Positions 10,392-18,693 are shown, numbered from the stretch's first letter. The stretch is 64,000 nt of DNA from Geomesophilobacter sediminis (GCF_016458275.1 NZ_JAEMHM010000013.1:124001-188000), one strand, 5' to 3'. A program made the numbers and translations. The notes: generated from the letters alone by a model not told the origin.

Positions 10392-13300
10392 TCACCGGCA
10401 CGCCACGAAACGGACCGCGCTGCGGGTTTCGGACAGGATCTCTTGCAGGCTTTGCAACAGGTAGGCGATGTCGTCGGCGCCGGTTTGGGCGCCGAGGGAA
10501 AAACGGATCGAGCAGTGGGCCTGGTGCGGGGTAAGCCCCATCGCCAGCAGTGCCGGCGACGGATCGGGATGACCCGATTTGCATGCCGACCCGGACGAAC
10601 AGGCGATCCCCTTGCGGTCCAGGAAGAGGACCAGCGACTCGCCGCGGATCTCGGGCAAGGTCAGGTTGAGGGTGTTGGCCAGCCGCGCCTCCCGGGGACC
10701 GTTTCGGGTCGCCCCCGGCAAAAGCCTTGCCACCCCTTCCTCCAACCGGTCGCGCAGTTCGGCCAGCCGCTGCTCCTCTCCGGCGTTGAGCCGCTGTACC
10801 GCAAGCTCTACCGCGCGGCCGAACCCGACGATCCCCGGCACGTTCTCGGTGCCCGCCCTGAGGCCGCGTTCCTGGCCACCGCCCCAGATCAGCGGGGCTA
10901 CCGGGACGTCTTTGCGGATGTAGAGCGCTCCCAGCCCTTTGGGGCCGTGGAGCTTGTGGGCCGATACCGAGAGGAGGTCCACCCCGAGATCCTCCACGTC
11001 GACCGGGATCTTCCCCAGCGCCTGGACGGCGTCGCAATGGAAAAGGGCGCCGGATTCGTGGGTGATTTCGGCGAGTTCCCGGACCGGCTGGATCGCCCCC
11101 GTCTCGTTGTTGGCGAGCATCACCGAGACCAGCAGCGTGTCGGGGCGGAGCGCCTCCTTGAGCGCTTGAGGATCCACCGTGCCGTCGGGGCGGACCGGGA
11201 GCAGGGTGAAGAGATAGCCTTCGCGCTGCAGCGCCCGGCAGGGGGCGAGGACGGCGGGATGCTCGACAGCGCTGGCGATGATATGGTGACGCCCCTCGTC
11301 GCAGCCGTGCAGCACCCCGAAGATGGCGAGGTTGTTGGCTTCGGAGCCTCCGCCGGTGAAGACGATGCGCCGGGCGGTGCAGTTGAGCGCCTGCGCCAGG
11401 ACCCGGCGCGCCCCTTCCACCGCGGCACGGGCCCGGCTCCCGGACGAGTGGATGCTGGAGGGGTTGCCGCACTCGGCGGAAAGGAAGGGGAGCATCGCCT
11501 CGCGCACCTCGGAGCTCACCTCGGTGGTGGCGTTGTTGTCCAGGTAGACCTTTCTTCCCGGCTCGCGCGGTTCGGCACGGTGCAGCGCCACCGGTTTTTC
11601 CCGAGTGCCGCGGATTGAAGGAGCCGAGCGGTCCCGGGCCCCGCGCTCTTCCTTGCGCACCCGGCAAAGGAGCGTCTTGTACACCGGGAAGCCGGAAATG
11701 GGGTCGAAACGCCCCAGGTCGGTCAGTTCATTTACGTTGCATTCGCGCCACGGTGCGGACCCGAGCGGCCCCCCCCCTCCCATCGCGGCGTCGATCGCCC
11801 CCCGGACGATGTCGGGGGTGACCCGCGCCGTGAACCGCGCCGCACCGCGCGGGCTCTCCACCAGGACCCGGTCCCCATCCGAGATTCCCAGTTCCCATGC
11901 GTCCTGGTCGTTGAGCGTCACCGGCGGTTCCGCCAGGTGCTGCGCCAGCCCCGGTACGCCATGGTGCTGGGTCCGGAAGTCGTAATAGGTGCGCGTCCCG
12001 GAGTTGAAAACGAGCGGATAATCCCGCGCCAGTTCCGGTGCCGCCAACGGTCCCTCGGCCGGCTCGGTGTAGACGGGGAGGGGATCATAGCCGTTTTCGG
12101 CAAGGATCGAGGAGGCGATCTCGAACCGGCCGCTCGGGGTGTTGAACCCGGCGGCACCGTCGGGTCGCAGCAGCCCCTTTTCCCACTTCTTGTATTGCAT
12201 GAGCACCGGTTTCAGCCGGGCCTCCCCGTCGTTGGCGCGAACCTCTTCCAGATCGAACCCGGTCCCCTCCAGGGCGAAGCGGAGCAGATCCTCCTCGCTT
12301 TGGGGGTAACGGTTGCCGTAACCCAAGCGCCGGGCCAGTTCGGCCAGGATCAAAAAGTCGTTACGGGCCTCCCCCTGCGGCTCGACCAGGCGCTCACGGA
12401 TCTTGAAAAGGGGGCCGTAGCGCATGTAGGAGACGTTTTCGAAATAGGTGGTGGCGGGAAGGACGAGGTCGGCGTAGGCGGAATCGGCGGTGTGATAGCG
12501 GTTGATGGTCACCAGAAAGTCCAGCGAGCCCAGGGTCTTCTTCCATATTTCCGGCCTGGGCCACGCGGTGATGATCGAGCCCCCCAGGACCGCGAGTGCC
12601 CGGATCGGGTAGGGGGATCCGCTAAGCACCGCATCGGGGAGTGCTATCGCATGGGATTCGCCGCGATAGGCGCTGTAGACCGGGAACCGGTCCCGGCCCA
12701 GGGCCTTCTTCAGGTCCGGGTTGGGGATGAGGCGGGAGCGGTTCTGGGGAAAGATGTTTTCCTTCATCCGGAAGAGAAGCCCGCCCGGGACGTCGAGTTG
12801 CCCGGCCAGGGCCCACAGGGTGAAGACGGCACGGATCGCCTGGACGCCGCTGTCGGAATACTCCAGTCCCGAGTACATCACCGGCGACGCCCCGCGCGAG
12901 GTAGCCAGGGACCGCGCCAGGGAGCGCACCGTCTCCTCGGGGACGCCGGTGATCCCTGCCACGACCTCCGGACGATAATGCTGGACCATCTGGGCCAGCT
13001 CGTCGAAGCCCACCGTCCAGTTGCGGGCGAATTCCTCGTCGTAGCTCTCCTCTTCGATCAGGACGTTGATCATCCCCAGCGCGAGCGCGCCGTCGGTGCC
13101 GGGGCGGATCGGAATCCATTCCGCTTCGGCTTCCCGGGCGGTTTCGTTGCGACGCGGATCGATGGCGATGATCCGGGCGCCCCGTTCGCGGGCGCGCAGC
13201 ACCTGCTGGTGGGCGAGGGGAGGGGAGTCGGTGGCGGGGTTCGCCCCCCAAAGGACGATCAGCTCCGCCTGCTCCAGGTCCGTTTCCATGGTGACCAGCA

Positions 13301-13799
13301 TCTCGCCCATGGTCAGGTGGGGGGCGATCATGGCAAAGGACACGTAGCAGAGCGCCCCTACGCCGAGGGTATTGGGCGAGCCGAACGGGAAAAGGACGCT
13401 GGAGGCGGAAGAGACCGCGACGTCGGCGGGCTGGAAGATGTCGCATAAAGCCATGTCGAAACTGCCGCGTCCGGTGTAGATGGCCACCGCTTCGGGGCCG
13501 GACTCGGACTTGATCCGGTTGAACCGCTCCACGATCAACTGGTAGGCGTCGTCCCAACTGATCGTCTCGAACTCGTAATTACCTTTCGGGCCCTTGCGGC
13601 GCTGGGGATAGAGGACGCGGTCCGGGTCGTGGACGATTTCCGGCGCGCGGCTGCCGATGCGGCAGATCATCCCCAAGGGGTGCCCTTCCCGCGGCTCGAC
13701 CCGGACCAGCCGGCCGTTTTCCAGGGTGACGGTCACGAAGCACCCCGCCGGGCAGATCCCGCAAAGCCCGTTGGTAACCCCGTCGGTAATGCAAGGCAT
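10392..13799 (-). CDS. molybdopterin oxidoreductase-cysteine desulfurase fusion, probable metallopterin-dependent ergothioneine synthase
   Basis: One uninterrupted 1135-residue frame joins two enzymes. Residues 1-712 are a DMSO-reductase-family molybdopterin oxidoreductase: [4Fe-4S] Cys13, Cys16, Cys20 and Cys46, a probable metal-ligand Cys151 in GSPNTLGVGALCY, WGANP, and a C-terminal pterin-binding domain. There is no Tat signal, so it is cytoplasmic. A linker of about 35 charged residues follows. Residues 749-1135 are a complete NifS/IscS cysteine desulfurase: YLDNNATTEV, PLP Lys949 in SAHKLHGPKG, and the persulfide Cys1073 in SSGSACKSG. AAAGGAGG before the ATG at 13799 fixes the start. The gene lies 152 bases after an egtD-type gene. 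A fusion of this design next to EgtD has been described in Caldithrix abyssi as an ergothioneine synthase that puts cysteine sulfur on trimethylhistidine without oxygen (recalled, not looked up). Confidence 0.88.
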   Translation of the reverse strand: MPCITDGVTNGLCGICPAGCFVTVTLENGRLVRVEPREGHPLGMICRIGSRAPEIVHDPDRVLYPQRRKGPKGNYEFETISWDDAYQLIVERFNRIKSESGPEAVAIYTGRGSFDMALCDIFQPADVAVSSASSVLFPFGSPNTLGVGALCYVSFAMIAPHLTMGEMLVTMETDLEQAELIVLWGANPATDSPPLAHQQVLRARERGARIIAIDPRRNETAREAEAEWIPIRPGTDGALALGMINVLIEEESYDEEFARNWTVGFDELAQMVQHYRPEVVAGITGVPEETVRSLARSLATSRGASPVMYSGLEYSDSGVQAIRAVFTLWALAGQLDVPGGLLFRMKENIFPQNRSRLIPNPDLKKALGRDRFPVYSAYRGESHAIALPDAVLSGSPYPIRALAVLGGSIITAWPRPEIWKKTLGSLDFLVTINRYHTADSAYADLVLPATTYFENVSYMRYGPLFKIRERLVEPQGEARNDFLILAELARRLGYGNRYPQSEEDLLRFALEGTGFDLEEVRANDGEARLKPVLMQYKKWEKGLLRPDGAAGFNTPSGRFEIASSILAENGYDPLPVYTEPAEGPLAAPELARDYPLVFNSGTRTYYDFRTQHHGVPGLAQHLAEPPVTLNDQDAWELGISDGDRVLVESPRGAARFTARVTPDIVRGAIDAAMGGGGPLGSAPWRECNVNELTDLGRFDPISGFPVYKTLLCRVRKEERGARDRSAPSIRGTREKPVALHRAEPREPGRKVYLDNNATTEVSSEVREAMLPFLSAECGNPSSIHSSGSRARAAVEGARRVLAQALNCTARRIVFTGGGSEANNLAIFGVLHGCDEGRHHIIASAVEHPAVLAPCRALQREGYLFTLLPVRPDGTVDPQALKEALRPDTLLVSVMLANNETGAIQPVRELAEITHESGALFHCDAVQALGKIPVDVEDLGVDLLSVSAHKLHGPKGLGALYIRKDVPVAPLIWGGGQERGLRAGTENVPGIVGFGRAVELAVQRLNAGEEQRLAELRDRLEEGVARLLPGATRNGPREARLANTLNLTLPEIRGESLVLFLDRKGIACSSGSACKSGHPDPSPALLAMGLTPHQAHCSIRFSLGAQTGADDIAYLLQSLQEILSETRSAVRFVACR

Positions 13800-13951
13800 G
13801 GTGCCTCCTTTAAAGTAGGTCTCGTTGCGGAACCGAAAGGCGACCGTTCCGGGCCCTCCCGGCAGGCTTTTTCCGTTTCGCGACGAAGCGTTACCTGCCA
13901 GCCGGCTCCCGTTACAGTGAAGGGGGGAAGGAAGGGATCGGATCCGCCCCT

Positions 13952-14977
13952 TCAGATCCGGCGCAGCAGCACCAGCGCGTACCATTTCCGGTCGTCGGTA
14001 AAGGTCGCTTCGCAGTGCAGACCGAAGGATTCCAGGTAGGGGAGAACGGCCTCCAGGGAATACTTGCGGCACCGTTCCACCTCGATCGCCTCCCCGGCCC
14101 GGATCGGGAACCGCTGGCCCAGCTGCGAGACGGTGATCACCTGAGAGGCGGTGAACTGGGCCTTGATCTCGACTTCCTGCTGGTCCGGGAGATAGCGGGC
14201 CACGTGCTGGATCGAATCCACGTTCAGGCGGCTCCCCAACTCCCGGTTCATCCGGGCGAAGATGTTGCGGGTGAAATCAGCCGTGATGCCGGCGGCATCG
14301 TTGTAGGCCCGCTCGATGACCTCGGGATCCTTGGCGAGATCCAGGCCCAGGAGGAGAAAATCGTCCGCGGAGAGGGAGGCGGCCAGGGCGCCGAGGAAGA
14401 CGGAGGCATGGCCGGGGGAGAAATTGCCGAGACTGCTCCCCAAAAAGAGGACCAGCAGCGGCGAAAGTTCCCGGAAGAGCGGAAAGGCACAGCGGTACTC
14501 CGAGTTCACCGCGATGACCAGCACGGAGCTGAAGGTGGATTCGATGAGGCGACAGGCTCCGGAGAGGGCGCTTCGGCTGACGTCGATGGGAACGTAGCGG
14601 ACCCGGTCCCCGCGCTCCAGCCACGCCTGGAGCAGGATTCTGGTCTTGAGGGAACTTCCCGAACCAAGCTCGGACAGTGTTACCGCACCGGTAATCGCCC
14701 GGATGGCCTCGGCATGGGCGGCAAGGAGCGCGGTCTCGGTGCGGGTGAGATAGTATTCCGGCTGCTCGGTGATCCTTTCGAAAAGTTCGCTGCCGGCGCG
14801 GTCGTAGAGAAAGCGGCACTCAAGACGTCGGGGGCGGGCCGCCAGCCCCTCCACGGTGGAGTAGGCAAAGTCGAAAACCGGGTCCTGGCCGGCGTCACCG
14901 TCGAGGATCGCCGTAGTGTTGGATGCCACGGCGCGGCGAAAGCTTTCACAGATCGAAATCCTGGTGTAGGCATCCAT
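13952..14977 (-). CDS. egtD: L-histidine N-alpha-methyltransferase (EgtD type)
   Basis: The 341-residue protein has the hallmarks of the EgtD family: YDRAGSELFERITEQPEYYLTRTE, the SAM-binding ELGSGSSLKTRILLQAW, VPIDVSR, LFLGSSLGNFSP and GLDLAKDPEVIERAYND. EgtD trimethylates histidine to hercynine (trimethylhistidine), the first step of ergothioneine synthesis. The start at 14977 follows AAGGAA and matches the family N-terminus. No EgtB (oxygen-dependent) gene is nearby; instead the next gene on the strand is the Mo-enzyme/desulfurase fusion, which would supply an anaerobic sulfur-insertion step. Confidence 0.9.
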   Translation of the reverse strand: MDAYTRISICESFRRAVASNTTAILDGDAGQDPVFDFAYSTVEGLAARPRRLECRFLYDRAGSELFERITEQPEYYLTRTETALLAAHAEAIRAITGAVTLSELGSGSSLKTRILLQAWLERGDRVRYVPIDVSRSALSGACRLIESTFSSVLVIAVNSEYRCAFPLFRELSPLLVLFLGSSLGNFSPGHASVFLGALAASLSADDFLLLGLDLAKDPEVIERAYNDAAGITADFTRNIFARMNRELGSRLNVDSIQHVARYLPDQQEVEIKAQFTASQVITVSQLGQRFPIRAGEAIEVERCRKYSLEAVLPYLESFGLHCEATFTDDRKWYALVLLRRI

Positions 14978-15232
14978 GGGCAGGTTCCTTGGAAGCTTAG
15001 GTGTAGCTAATGAAATGAAAAAACAGAGACGAAGTCTACAACAGCCGCTGCTTCGTGCAACCGCGCCTTTGCATGAGGCTAACGTGCCGGAAATGGGAAT
15101 GAATGCCGTACCGCGGCGGCGCGCCGGGAAAGGATTGCCCGGGCTTGCGTCCTGCGCAGTATCGGCAGGTGAGCGTCGGGGAAGGTGGTAGACTGTGCCG
15201 GTTGCCGGAACGTCCGACCGAGGAGGTAGACC

Positions 15233-15742
15233 ATGGAAAGGGAGCAGCAAATGCGCAAACAGCTGATGCAACTTCTGGAGGGAGGGAATGCCCACATGAC
15301 CTTCGAGGAGGTGTTGGAGGATTTCCCCCTGGCGCATATCAACACGAAGCCGCCCAAGACCCCGTATTCGTTTTGGCACTTCGTCGAGCACATCAGAATC
15401 GCGCAGTGGGACATCCTGGCATTCATCCGCAACCCGAGGCATGTCTCGCCCAATTATCCGGAAGGATACCGGCCGGCGCCGGACGCGGTAGCCAGCGAAG
15501 CCCAGTGGCAGAAAAGCATCGCATCGGTCCAGGCGGACCTGGAGGCCCTGAAGAAGATGGTGCACGATCCCGGCGTGGATCTTTTCGCCCCCATTCCGCA
15601 TGCCCCCGGCTACACCGTGTTCCGGGAGGTACTGGTGGCCGCTTGCCACAACTCCTACCATATCGGCGAAATAGCCTTGATGCGGCAGGTGCTCGATCTG
15701 TGGCCCGAGGGAAAGAAATACCTGACCGGACGGCCGGACTGA
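15233..15742 (+). CDS. DinB/YfiT-like four-helix metalloprotein
   Basis: The 169-residue protein has the DinB superfamily pattern of His residues on a four-helix bundle: FWHFVEHIRIAQWDI near residue 45-60 and HNSYHIGEIALMRQV near 140-155. DinB_2 proteins bind a divalent metal and include bacillithiol and mycothiol transferases and the N-terminal domain of EgtB. It is divergent from egtD, 255 bases away. Whether it acts on thiols made by the neighbouring locus is only a suggestion. AGGAGG lies shortly before the ATG. Confidence 0.8.
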   Translation: MEREQQMRKQLMQLLEGGNAHMTFEEVLEDFPLAHINTKPPKTPYSFWHFVEHIRIAQWDILAFIRNPRHVSPNYPEGYRPAPDAVASEAQWQKSIASVQADLEALKKMVHDPGVDLFAPIPHAPGYTVFREVLVAACHNSYHIGEIALMRQVLDLWPEGKKYLTGRPD

Positions 15743-15823
15743 CCGGGAATTCTATGGAATTACCGCGCCTTGGGATGCTAGTATGAAATGGTGGTTAAAA
15801 AACGTTCATGGAGGTGGGGAGAG

Positions 15824-15991
15824 ATGAAAACGCAACCGGGCGAAAAACTGGTTTGCGCCAGTTCGGAATGCAGTTCCGAACTGACCGTTGCCAAGACCTG
15901 CAACTGCAACCCGGACGGCTCCGCGTGCGACGTGGAAGCGACCTGTTGCGGTCAGCCGATGGTCCATCTGGAGCGGCAGCAAGAGAAATAA
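15824..15991 (+). CDS. 55-residue Cys-rich protein, possible metal binder
   Basis: The protein has seven Cys in 55 residues (Cys11, 16, 26, 28, 35, 41 and 42), with CNC and CC pairs, no signal peptide and a hydrophilic composition. It resembles a small cytosolic metal-binding or metallothionein-like protein, but I know of no matching family. GGAGGTGGGGAG precedes the ATG, and a strong terminator at 16031-16059 follows, so it is a short monocistronic unit. The start at 15824 is preferred over upstream in-frame codons because of that ribosome site. Confidence 0.7.
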   Translation: MKTQPGEKLVCASSECSSELTVAKTCNCNPDGSACDVEATCCGQPMVHLERQQEK

Positions 15992-16030
15992 CCGTCTTTC
16001 CACGCGGCAAGCGTGTTGATCATAGTAATG

Positions 16031-16062
16031 AAAAGCCCCCGGAATCCTTGGGGGCTTTTCTT
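16031..16062 (+). terminator. rho-independent terminator
   Basis: AAAAGCCCCC/GGGGGCTTTTC hairpin with a short T run, just after the Cys-rich gene. Confidence 0.85.
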
Positions 16063-16358
16063 GTCCACGCGGCGCCTCCGGCCATGTATATGAAATTTAT
16101 ACGTACCCATTGGTCGACTTTCCTGTTGTCATTTCAGTATCTTAGCCAGACAAACCCTCACGGTCCCGCCTGCTTTCTCCCCCTTTTCGGAAGCAATTGA
16201 CTATACATCTGTGGCACCTTCCTGGACCGGTGGAAAAATTTACCACTGTTAAATCAGCTGGTTGGAACGTATTTCGTCGTGGCGCACGCTCTGGCACGCA
16301 CGGTGCTACGTAAAGGGCAAAGGTCGACACCATACAGGAGCCCCAGACGGAGGATGCC

Positions 16359-16595
16359 ATGAGAACGACCACGAAAGCACTTACCGCATTGATCGCCGCC
16401 GCAACCCCGGCCTATGCCGCCACCGGTGAGGCAAACGGTCTCGGAATTCTTACCATCGCCTTCATCGGCTTCGTCGCACTCATCGTCGTGTTCCAGATGG
16501 TTCCTGCGGTGACCCTTTTCATCGGCATGGTGAAGGGGCTTTTCGCAACCACGAAACAGAACCCCGACACCGCCCATAAGGACGCGAGAATGTAA
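16359..16595 (+). CDS. small exported membrane protein, paralogue 1
   Basis: The 78-residue protein has an N-terminal signal-like segment ending TPAYAATGEA, a short linker, then one long hydrophobic helix (GILTIAFIGFVALIVVFQMVPAVTLFIGMVKGLF, about 28-62) and a hydrophilic tail. It is clearly related to the product of 17053-17286: both share a G-I-[LF]-x3-F-[LI]-G-F-x-A-[LI]-I-V-V-x-Q-[ML]-[VI]-P-A pattern. GGAGG precedes the ATG. The two copies flank a receiver-like gene. Function unknown. Confidence 0.75.
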   Translation: MRTTTKALTALIAAATPAYAATGEANGLGILTIAFIGFVALIVVFQMVPAVTLFIGMVKGLFATTKQNPDTAHKDARM

Positions 16596-16639
16596 CGACA
16601 GCGCAGGCCGCAGGCGACCCGCCCAAAAAGGGGACAGAG

Positions 16640-17026
16640 ATGGGACTTCTCATTGTTGATAAAGACAAGACAGCGCGGAGAGTTCTCGCCGACCTCCTCA
16701 TCGAGGAGGGGTACGACGTGACGGTAACCAGCTCCGCGGCCCAGGCCCTCTACGACATCCTCAAGAAGAGCGCGCAGGTGGTTCTCCTCGGGGAAGAGTT
16801 CGACGAATTACGGGCCGCGGATCTGATCCCGCTCCTCAAACAGTGCCGGAAGGATGTCAACATCATACTCGTATCGGACAAGGTGCCGCTGCCGCTGATC
16901 CGCAAAGTCAGAAAGGAAGGCATCTTCTACCACGCACTGAGACCGCTCGGAGCCGAAGGGCGTGAAGAGATACGACAAGCAGTCCGATGTGCCCTTGCCA
17001 GTGTCCAGAACTGCCACTCGCATTAA
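16640..17026 (+). CDS. degenerate response-regulator receiver domain, stand-alone
   Basis: The 128-residue protein has the receiver fold order: LLIVDKDKTARRVLADLL, YDVTVTSSAAQALYDIL, VVLLGEEFDEL, NIILVSDKVPLPLIRKVRKEG and FYHALRPLG. The phospho-acceptor Asp at the end of strand 3 is missing: LLGEEFDEL replaces the usual [LMI]-D-x-x-[ML]-P, and the strand-5 Lys is Arg. The first acidic pair is partly kept (VDKD). It is therefore probably a phosphorylation-independent interaction module. It sits between two paralogous small membrane protein genes (gaps 44 and 26 bases) in one operon. Confidence 0.8.
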   Translation: MGLLIVDKDKTARRVLADLLIEEGYDVTVTSSAAQALYDILKKSAQVVLLGEEFDELRAADLIPLLKQCRKDVNIILVSDKVPLPLIRKVRKEGIFYHALRPLGAEGREEIRQAVRCALASVQNCHSH

Positions 17027-17052
17027 GACGGAGCAACCAGAGGAGGTTAGTC

Positions 17053-17286
17053 ATGAAAACGAAAAGCGCGTATCTCCAGGCACTCGCACTTCTGCTCGGC
17101 CCCGCAACCAACGCCTTTGCCGCCGGCTCCCGGACGGACAACAGCGGGATCTTCGTCTGGGTGTTCCTCGGCTTTTGCGCCATCATCGTGGTAGCCCAGC
17201 TCATCCCGGCCATCATGGTGCTGCTCGGCATCGCCAAGGGCGTTGCCAGCCCGAAGGAAGAGGTGCACGAAAAGGCAATCAAGTAG
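17053..17286 (+). CDS. small exported membrane protein, paralogue 2
   Basis: A 77-residue protein with a signal segment ending TNAFAAG, a linker with Asp and Ser, one long hydrophobic helix (GIFVWVFLGFCAIIVVAQLIPAIMVLLGIAKG; a run of 32, quoted here only in part by its ends GIFVW and LGIAKG) and a charged tail KEEVHEKAIK. AGGAGG precedes the ATG at 17053. It is paralogous to the 16359 product and closes the three-gene operon; the terminator at 17425 follows. Confidence 0.75.
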   Translation: MKTKSAYLQALALLLGPATNAFAAGSRTDNSGIFVWVFLGFCAIIVVAQLIPAIMVLLGIAKGVASPKEEVHEKAIK

Positions 17287-17424
17287 CCGGGTTTGGGGCC
17301 TGAACTGCCGCGGAAACCGGCTGCTCCAGGCCCCTGATTTCATTTGCGTTAGCTTCCTGATTCCGATAGTATGCGTCTCGCTGTTTCATGAGATTGCCTC
17401 CTGCTTCGGGACAAGGGACACCGG

Positions 17425-17458
17425 TCGGACAGCATAGCCTGCTGTCCGATTTTTTTTG
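17425..17458 (+). terminator. rho-independent terminator
   Basis: TCGGACAGCA (17425-17434), a TAGCC loop and TGCTGTCCGA (17440-17449), followed by eight or more T, end the small-membrane-protein operon. Confidence 0.9.
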
Positions 17459-17501
17459 TCTTCGTGTAGGCACTTTGCCCGATGGAGCGTTGATACGACA
17501 G

Positions 17502-17625
17502 GCGCGGCATTTTCGGCCGCGATGCAACGGCTGGTCGGCAGCAGGCATTCCCCTTCTTGAGGAAGGGCTGCCGGATTTCTCTGTGGGAGCGCCCTTCCGG
17601 GCGCGATGCCGGCCGCTGGTCGGCT
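17502..17625. repeat. two tandem REP-like units
   Basis: The unit GTGGGAGCGCCCTTCCGGGC, continuing GCGATGCCGGCCGCTGGTCGGC, at 17583-17625 is the best copy of the repeat seen near 1121, 4476 and 60481. A weaker copy with GGCCGCGATG and ACGGCTGGTCGGC stands about 85 bases upstream. They directly precede the ribosome site of the next gene. Confidence 0.55.
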
Positions 17626-17659
17626 TTGTGCAGGTGAGTTTTGGGTAGGAGGCTTTGGG

Positions 17660-18598
17660 TTGGCAAAGAAGGGTAAGGCAGTAAACCGGCGCAAGTCCAG
17701 CGGCGGCCGCCCGCCGTACGTGGCGCTGCTCGTGGTTCTGGCGGTGATCGTCGTCGTGGTTTTGCTTCTCGAGCAGACCCGGAAGAAGGTTTCCGTTCCG
17801 GAGCAGAAGAAGGTTGAGACGCCGCTGCATCTGAAGATGCCGGAGCGGACTGCGCCGGCCCAGCAGCCGATGAGCACGGCGGTGGCCGCCCCGGAGAAAA
17901 AAGAGCCGGTCGAGCCGGCACCGCGTCCGCACGGTTCCGGCACGGTCGCCATCATCATCGACGACATGGGTACCAACGTATCGGAGGTACGGGAACTCCT
18001 TGCCATCGGGCAGCCGTTGACCTTCTCCGTCATCCCCAGCCTCGCCAAGGCCAAGGCGGTCGCCGAGATCGCCCACAGTGCGGGGGCCGAGGTAATGGTC
18101 CACATGCCGATGGAGCCGCAGGGGTACCCGAAGCAGCGCATGGAAAAGATCGGGCTGCTCCTCTCGATGGATGACGCCGAGGTCGCGCAGCGGGTGAAGG
18201 GCTACTTCCAGACCGTCCCTTTCGCCGTGGGCGCGAACAACCACATGGGATCGCGCTTCACCGAAGATGCGGGAAAGATGGAAACGGTTCTCACGGTGCT
18301 CAAGGAGCGGGGGATGTTTTTCATCGACAGCCGCACCTCGCCGGCCTCGGTGGGGCTGGAAACGGCGCGGGAGCTGGGGGTGAAGACGGCCGCACGGCAG
18401 GTTTTCCTGGACAACGTGCAGGATGATGCCTTGATCCGGAAACAGCTGCAGCAGGCGGTTTCCATCGCCCGGAAGAGGGGGAGCGCGATCGCCATCTGCC
18501 ACCCGCATCCCGCAACCATTCGCGCACTCCGTGGCGCCTTGCCGGGAATCGCCCGGGAGGGGATCACCTTCGTGCATGTATCCAAACTAGTGCGGTAG
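17660..18598 (+). CDS. YibQ-type divergent polysaccharide deacetylase-like protein
   Basis: The 312-residue protein has a cytosolic basic N-terminus, one membrane anchor (about 17-37), a Pro/Ala/Glu-rich linker and a C-terminal NodB-like barrel of the YibQ/DUF610 family: AIIIDDMGTN, LTFSVIPSLAKA, VMVHMPMEPQGYP, NNHMGSRFT, FFIDSRTSPASV and AICHPHPATI. Members act in the periplasm and are usually encoded beside division and peptidase genes. The start is a TTG at 17660, chosen because AGGAGG lies at 17647-17652 with 7 bases between; upstream in-frame codons fall in the REP repeat. A terminator follows. Confidence 0.85.
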   Translation: MAKKGKAVNRRKSSGGRPPYVALLVVLAVIVVVVLLLEQTRKKVSVPEQKKVETPLHLKMPERTAPAQQPMSTAVAAPEKKEPVEPAPRPHGSGTVAIIIDDMGTNVSEVRELLAIGQPLTFSVIPSLAKAKAVAEIAHSAGAEVMVHMPMEPQGYPKQRMEKIGLLLSMDDAEVAQRVKGYFQTVPFAVGANNHMGSRFTEDAGKMETVLTVLKERGMFFIDSRTSPASVGLETARELGVKTAARQVFLDNVQDDALIRKQLQQAVSIARKRGSAIAICHPHPATIRALRGALPGIAREGITFVHVSKLVR

Positions 18599-18652
18599 CG
18601 GTGCCCGCATCCTCCCGGTCCGTTGCCTACGACCCGGAAAGAAAAAAGGGAT

Positions 18653-18693
18653 AAAAAAGCCCCCCGCGCCGGATGGTGAGGGGGGCTTTTTTT
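18653..18693. terminator. bidirectional terminator
   Basis: AAAAAAGCCCCCC and GGGGGGCTTTTTTT form a perfect stem between the convergent YibQ and ParA-like genes. Confidence 0.9.

Larger units (their letters stand above)
17287..17659. other. intergenic region with terminator and REP-like repeats
   Basis: No gene is seen in these 373 bases. A strong terminator lies at 17425-17458. Two REP-like units then follow in the same orientation, each ending with CGGCTGGTCGGC or CCGCTGGTCGGC: about 17502-17537 and 17583-17625. Confidence 0.6.

Noticed and set aside
10392-13799. Possibility that the Mo-enzyme/desulfurase fusion is two genes or a sequencing artefact
   Set aside because: No stop, frameshift or good internal ribosome site is seen in the linker (about 11518-11660); both domains are complete. 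A weak GTG lies near residue 737 but has no ribosome site.
13800-13951. Moco riboswitch before the molybdoenzyme fusion
   Set aside because: The gap has paired GC-rich runs but does not match the conserved Moco motif as I know it.
13800-14072. In-frame upstream extension of the fusion gene
   Set aside because: It overlaps the egtD coding sequence in another frame, and the AAAGGAGG site at the ATG of 13799 sets the start; the extra 91 residues have no family match.
16200-16358. Cyclic-dinucleotide (GEMM) riboswitch before the small membrane protein gene
   Set aside because: A GGGCAAAGG run near 16315 suggested it, but the GGACGCAAAGCC and flanking stems of the motif are absent.
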